Shown one piece after another: positions 61,290 through 64,000 of a DNA stretch of 64,000 bases. A model generated the notes under the pieces. It did not search any database. It was not told where the DNA came from and saw only the letters and a program-made list of their open reading frames with translations. The position numbers and the translations under genes are program-made. Source of the stretch: Pontibacter kalidii (lineage in GTDB: Bacteria; Bacteroidota; Bacteroidia; Cytophagales; Hymenobacteraceae); assembly GCF_026278245.1 (NCBI RefSeq), contig NZ_CP111079.1, positions 622,501-686,500 of the forward strand, in the 5' to 3' direction. Numbering within the stretch: position 1 is the stretch's first letter; each line of letters begins with the position of its first letter.

Positions 61290-64000
61290 TTATTTAACGA
61301 TGGTCACACTGCCGGTCAAGGGCTTTTCGTTTTGATCTAACTTTATGATGTAATAATAAGTAGCCATTGGCAGCGGCTTGCCGTTCTGGCGTCCATCCCA
61401 CGGTTGCTTATACCCATCCGAGTTGAACACCATAGTACCCCACTGGTTATAGATCTGCACCTTGCAGTTGCCGTACTTTTCAATGTTCTCGATCTCCCAG
61501 GTGTCGTTAATGCCATCCTGGTTCGGCGTGAACGTGTTCGGGATATCGACGAACGGCAGCACAACCACCACCACCTCGTCGGTGAAGGTACAGCCGCCCT
61601 CTGTGGTGGCCGTTACCGTGTAAACCGTGGTTTTCTCCGGTGTTACGGTCGGGTTAGCGATGTTTGGGTTGTCCATGCCCTCGGCCGGGGACCAGCTGTA
61701 GGTAAGGCCGCCACTGGCGCGCAACTGTGTTCCTCTGCCACTCACCACCGTTACATCCGGGCCGGCGCTAAGCTCTGGTTCGGTTACCTTCACGGTTACG
61801 GCCAGGCGCTTGCTGGCGCAGCTCTGCACCTCCTGCACATAGTAGGTGGTGGTATGGAGCAGCACCGGTGTTTTGAAGGTGCTGCCTGTGGCAAGCGGTG
61901 TGCCGCCTGCCGCACTGGCATACCACTCCAGCCTGCCGCCTTTGCCCTTTGCGCTGAGGGTCGTGCTCAGGCCGGCGCAGATGCTGGCCCCCTGCGCCAC
62001 CGGCATATCCGGCAGCGGCGTTACCTTTACCTCCACCGCATTGCTGGTGATAGAGCCACACGAGGCGGAGGTTACCACACGGCGGAACCAGGTGTTTTCG
62101 GTGAGCGGGTACGGCGTGTAATCTTTTCTGTCGTTCTGGCCAGGTGCCGGGGTATAGATGCCATCGCGGGTAGTGCTTTGCTCCCACAGGTAAGCAGGCT
62201 TGCCGCTGCCACCGGCAGGTTCAGAGCCAGCCAGGGTGGCCGGGGCCTCGCCGGAGCAGACTGTTTGCGTACCCGACAGCACCGCGTTGTTGCTCAGCTC
62301 CGGCTTCACCGTGATCAGAACCGGGTTGCTGAGGTCGGTATAGGCGCCGGAGGTGGTCACGCGGCGGAACCAGGTATCCTGGCTAACCGGGCCAGGCTGG
62401 AAGCTTTGCGCATCGTTAGGGGAGCCGTTGTGGCCTTGCGCCGTCACGAAGCCGGTTTTATCGCCTTTGGTGCTGCTCTCCCAGCGGTAGTTAAAGTTGC
62501 CTTCGCCGCCTCTTGGCAGCTCGCCCTCCAGCCTTGCCGGCACGCTGCCGATACAAATGGTCTGGTCTGATTTGATGACGTTGTTGGCGATTTCCCCAAT
62601 CACCGTGATCTTCACTAGGTTGGAGGTCACTTCGCAGCCACCGGACAGCACCACGCGGCGGTACCAGGTGTCTTTGTACAGTCCCCTCGGGAAGGTATAG
62701 TCGGCACTCTGGTTGTTACCCTCGGCCGGATCAAAGTTTACCTCGTCCGTGCTGAACTCCCAGCGGTAAGTATACTTGCCGTTGCCTCCCTTTATTGGGG
62801 CTGTGTTCAGGCCGGTAAGTACGGCTGGCTTGGTGCCTGCATAAATGCTCTGGGAGGCCTTGATGTTATAGTTCTCGATAGCAGGGTTCACCGTTACCTT
62901 TACTGGCTCAGAGAAGCTGGTGCAACCGCCGGAGATAACCTTGCGGCGGAACAGCGCGGTCCTGCTCAGGCTTTGTGGCTGATAGCTACCGTCGGCACGG
63001 TTGTTTTGGCCCGGTGCCGGCATAAAGTTGGCGTCGCCTTCCAGTTTATACTCCCAGGTATAGGTATACTTGCCTGCTTCGCCACCTGTGGTAGGGGTGA
63101 GGCTGGAAAGCAGGGTTGGAGTGCCGCCCTGGCATACTTCCTGGCTACCTGTAATAATGTTCAGGAGCTTCGGGTTCACCGTCACCGTCACCGGGTCGCT
63201 GGTGCTCACGGTGCAGGAGCCGGACTGCACCACTCTTCTGAAAGTGGTTGTTTCAGTCAGATTCTGGGCTGTCCAGTCCTTGTTGCCGCCGCGGCTGTTC
63301 GGAATCTCGCGGTATTCGCCACCAGTTGTTTTAGACTCCCAATAGAACGTATAGCTGCCTGCGCCGTAACCGCCCTCTGGCGCCTGGCCCGTAAGTATGG
63401 CCGCATCGCCCTCACAAACGGTTTGGGTGCCGGAGATGATGTTCTTGCTGATAGGCGGCATCACCCGCACCAGGATGGTGTTGCTGGTGCTGGCCGTGCA
63501 GGAGCCGGACTGTACCACACGCTTGTACCAAGTATTGCCTGTGAGTGGCGTGGTTGACTTATAACTAGCTGAGTTGCTGTTCTCGATCTTCGTGAAGTTG
63601 GTGTTGTCCTTGCTAACGTACCAGGTATAGGTGTAGGGCTCAGCGCCTCCTGCCAGTACGCCCTGTATCTCCTCCGGCACCTGGCCATGGCAGATCGTTG
63701 GCACCTCGCGCAGCTCGTTTTTAGTGATAGCCGGGATCACGTTTACCCGCACTGCCTCAGACGCCAGCATACAGCCATCCGAGTATACCACGCGCTTAAA
63801 GGAAGTTGGCAGCGCCAGCCCTTCCTGCGACTGGTATACTTTGCCCGTGGCACCCGGAATGTTGGTGAAGGTCGTGCCGTTGAGGCTGCTCATCCACTGG
63901 TACGTATACGTGCCTACCCCGCTGCCACCTATTGGCTCTGAGCCCGTGATGCTGAATGGGGCAGCCTCACATACTATTTCCGGGGCTGTGATGGTGTTCT
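61290..64000 (-). CDS. Giant repeat adhesin with T9SS type B sorting domain (5' partial)
   Basis: The frame is open to the right edge, so about 903 residues of the C-terminal part are visible. At least six and a half tandem Ig-like repeats of about 85-95 residues are seen, each with a TVCEG-type start, a GGSGxYTYxWE middle and a TWFRRVVxSGxC end. Then come a more divergent domain (ASICAGLSTTLSAKG), a PKD-like domain (VTVVSGRGTQLRASGGLTY) and the gliding-motility C-terminal domain (FVDIPNTFTPNQDGINDTW ... ATYYYIIKLDQNEKP), which is the type B T9SS sorting signal. It is a surface adhesin of the SprB type, exported by T9SS with the PorP/SprF protein. Confidence 0.92.
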   Translation of the reverse strand, partial: NTITAPEIVCEAAPFSITGSEPIGGSGVGTYTYQWMSSLNGTTFTNIPGATGKVYQSQEGLALPTSFKRVVYSDGCMLASEAVRVNVIPAITKNELREVPTICHGQVPEEIQGVLAGGAEPYTYTWYVSKDNTNFTKIENSNSASYKSTTPLTGNTWYKRVVQSGSCTASTSNTILVRVMPPISKNIISGTQTVCEGDAAILTGQAPEGGYGAGSYTFYWESKTTGGEYREIPNSRGGNKDWTAQNLTETTTFRRVVQSGSCTVSTSDPVTVTVNPKLLNIITGSQEVCQGGTPTLLSSLTPTTGGEAGKYTYTWEYKLEGDANFMPAPGQNNRADGSYQPQSLSRTALFRRKVISGGCTSFSEPVKVTVNPAIENYNIKASQSIYAGTKPAVLTGLNTAPIKGGNGKYTYRWEFSTDEVNFDPAEGNNQSADYTFPRGLYKDTWYRRVVLSGGCEVTSNLVKITVIGEIANNVIKSDQTICIGSVPARLEGELPRGGEGNFNYRWESSTKGDKTGFVTAQGHNGSPNDAQSFQPGPVSQDTWFRRVTTSGAYTDLSNPVLITVKPELSNNAVLSGTQTVCSGEAPATLAGSEPAGGSGKPAYLWEQSTTRDGIYTPAPGQNDRKDYTPYPLTENTWFRRVVTSASCGSITSNAVEVKVTPLPDMPVAQGASICAGLSTTLSAKGKGGRLEWYASAAGGTPLATGSTFKTPVLLHTTTYYVQEVQSCASKRLAVTVKVTEPELSAGPDVTVVSGRGTQLRASGGLTYSWSPAEGMDNPNIANPTVTPEKTTVYTVTATTEGGCTFTDEVVVVVLPFVDIPNTFTPNQDGINDTWEIENIEKYGNCKVQIYNQWGTMVFNSDGYKQPWDGRQNGKPLPMATYYYIIKLDQNEKPLTGSVTIVK

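Noticed and set aside
61404..62570. 388-codon frame opposite the adhesin
   Set aside because: Antisense shadow with repeated Arg/Ala/Gly composition caused by the adhesin repeats.

Overview
The window is from a Bacteroidota chromosome of moderately high GC, most likely a Pontibacter-like member of the Hymenobacteraceae (the genus is an inference). The signs are a PorP/SprF-type protein next to a giant repeat adhesin with a gliding-motility (type IX secretion, type B) C-terminal domain, many lipoproteins and beta-barrels, a DUF2807 'GIN' protein, and promoters of the TTTG / TAnnTTTG type. No rRNA, tRNA, CRISPR array, prophage or transposase gene was found. Most of the window is ordinary housekeeping and envelope genes in short operons, often ended by clear hairpin terminators.

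Layout. 1-4.9 kb: end of an outer-membrane-like gene, DUF2905, a DUF218 (ElyC/SanA-like) protein, a succinate-semialdehyde-type dehydrogenase, and a rhodanese overlapping a TIGR04282 glycosyltransferase. 6-9.6 kb: L,D-transpeptidase, DUF2461, sterol-desaturase-like oxygenase, VKOR-like membrane protein. 9.7-16.7 kb: GH15 hydrolase plus TIGR04283 glycosyltransferase, GntP permease, DUF4919, and a GT-C / GT2 glycosyltransferase pair. 16.8-24.1 kb: Bcp peroxiredoxin, ceramidase, YbdG-like MscS channel, Tex. 24.7-33.4 kb: beta-barrels, M48 and M28 peptidases, the DUF2807 lipoprotein pair, SDR and NUDIX genes. 33.9-37.8 kb: a more A-rich block of two SDRs, an FMN reductase and a lipocalin-like protein, ending in a decayed second GntP permease. 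38.3-53.2 kb: GH3, rhomboid plus TVP38/DedA, 3D-domain, HD hydrolase, second sterol desaturase, NdpA, beta-barrel, alpha/beta hydrolase and several small proteins. 53.5-60 kb: a five-PAS sensor kinase with its single-domain receiver, then a copper P-type ATPase with a CopZ-like chaperone. 60.3-64 kb: the PorP/SprF-like gene and the repeat adhesin, which runs off the right edge.

Two things stand out beyond the genes. First, the heptamer TATACTT / AAGTATA and its one-base variants occur far above chance across the whole window, inside and outside genes and in several reading frames. Second, four intergenic regions (about 1.7, 5.2, 28.8 and 44.5 kb) carry copies of one composite repeat built from the same small hairpin modules around a core of about 115 bp; a separate foldback repeat of about 130-170 bp lies at 401-529 and 34659-34830. 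Neither is explained by any gene here, and they are the best candidates for something undescribed.

All calls come from reading the sequence and from family knowledge; no database search was run.
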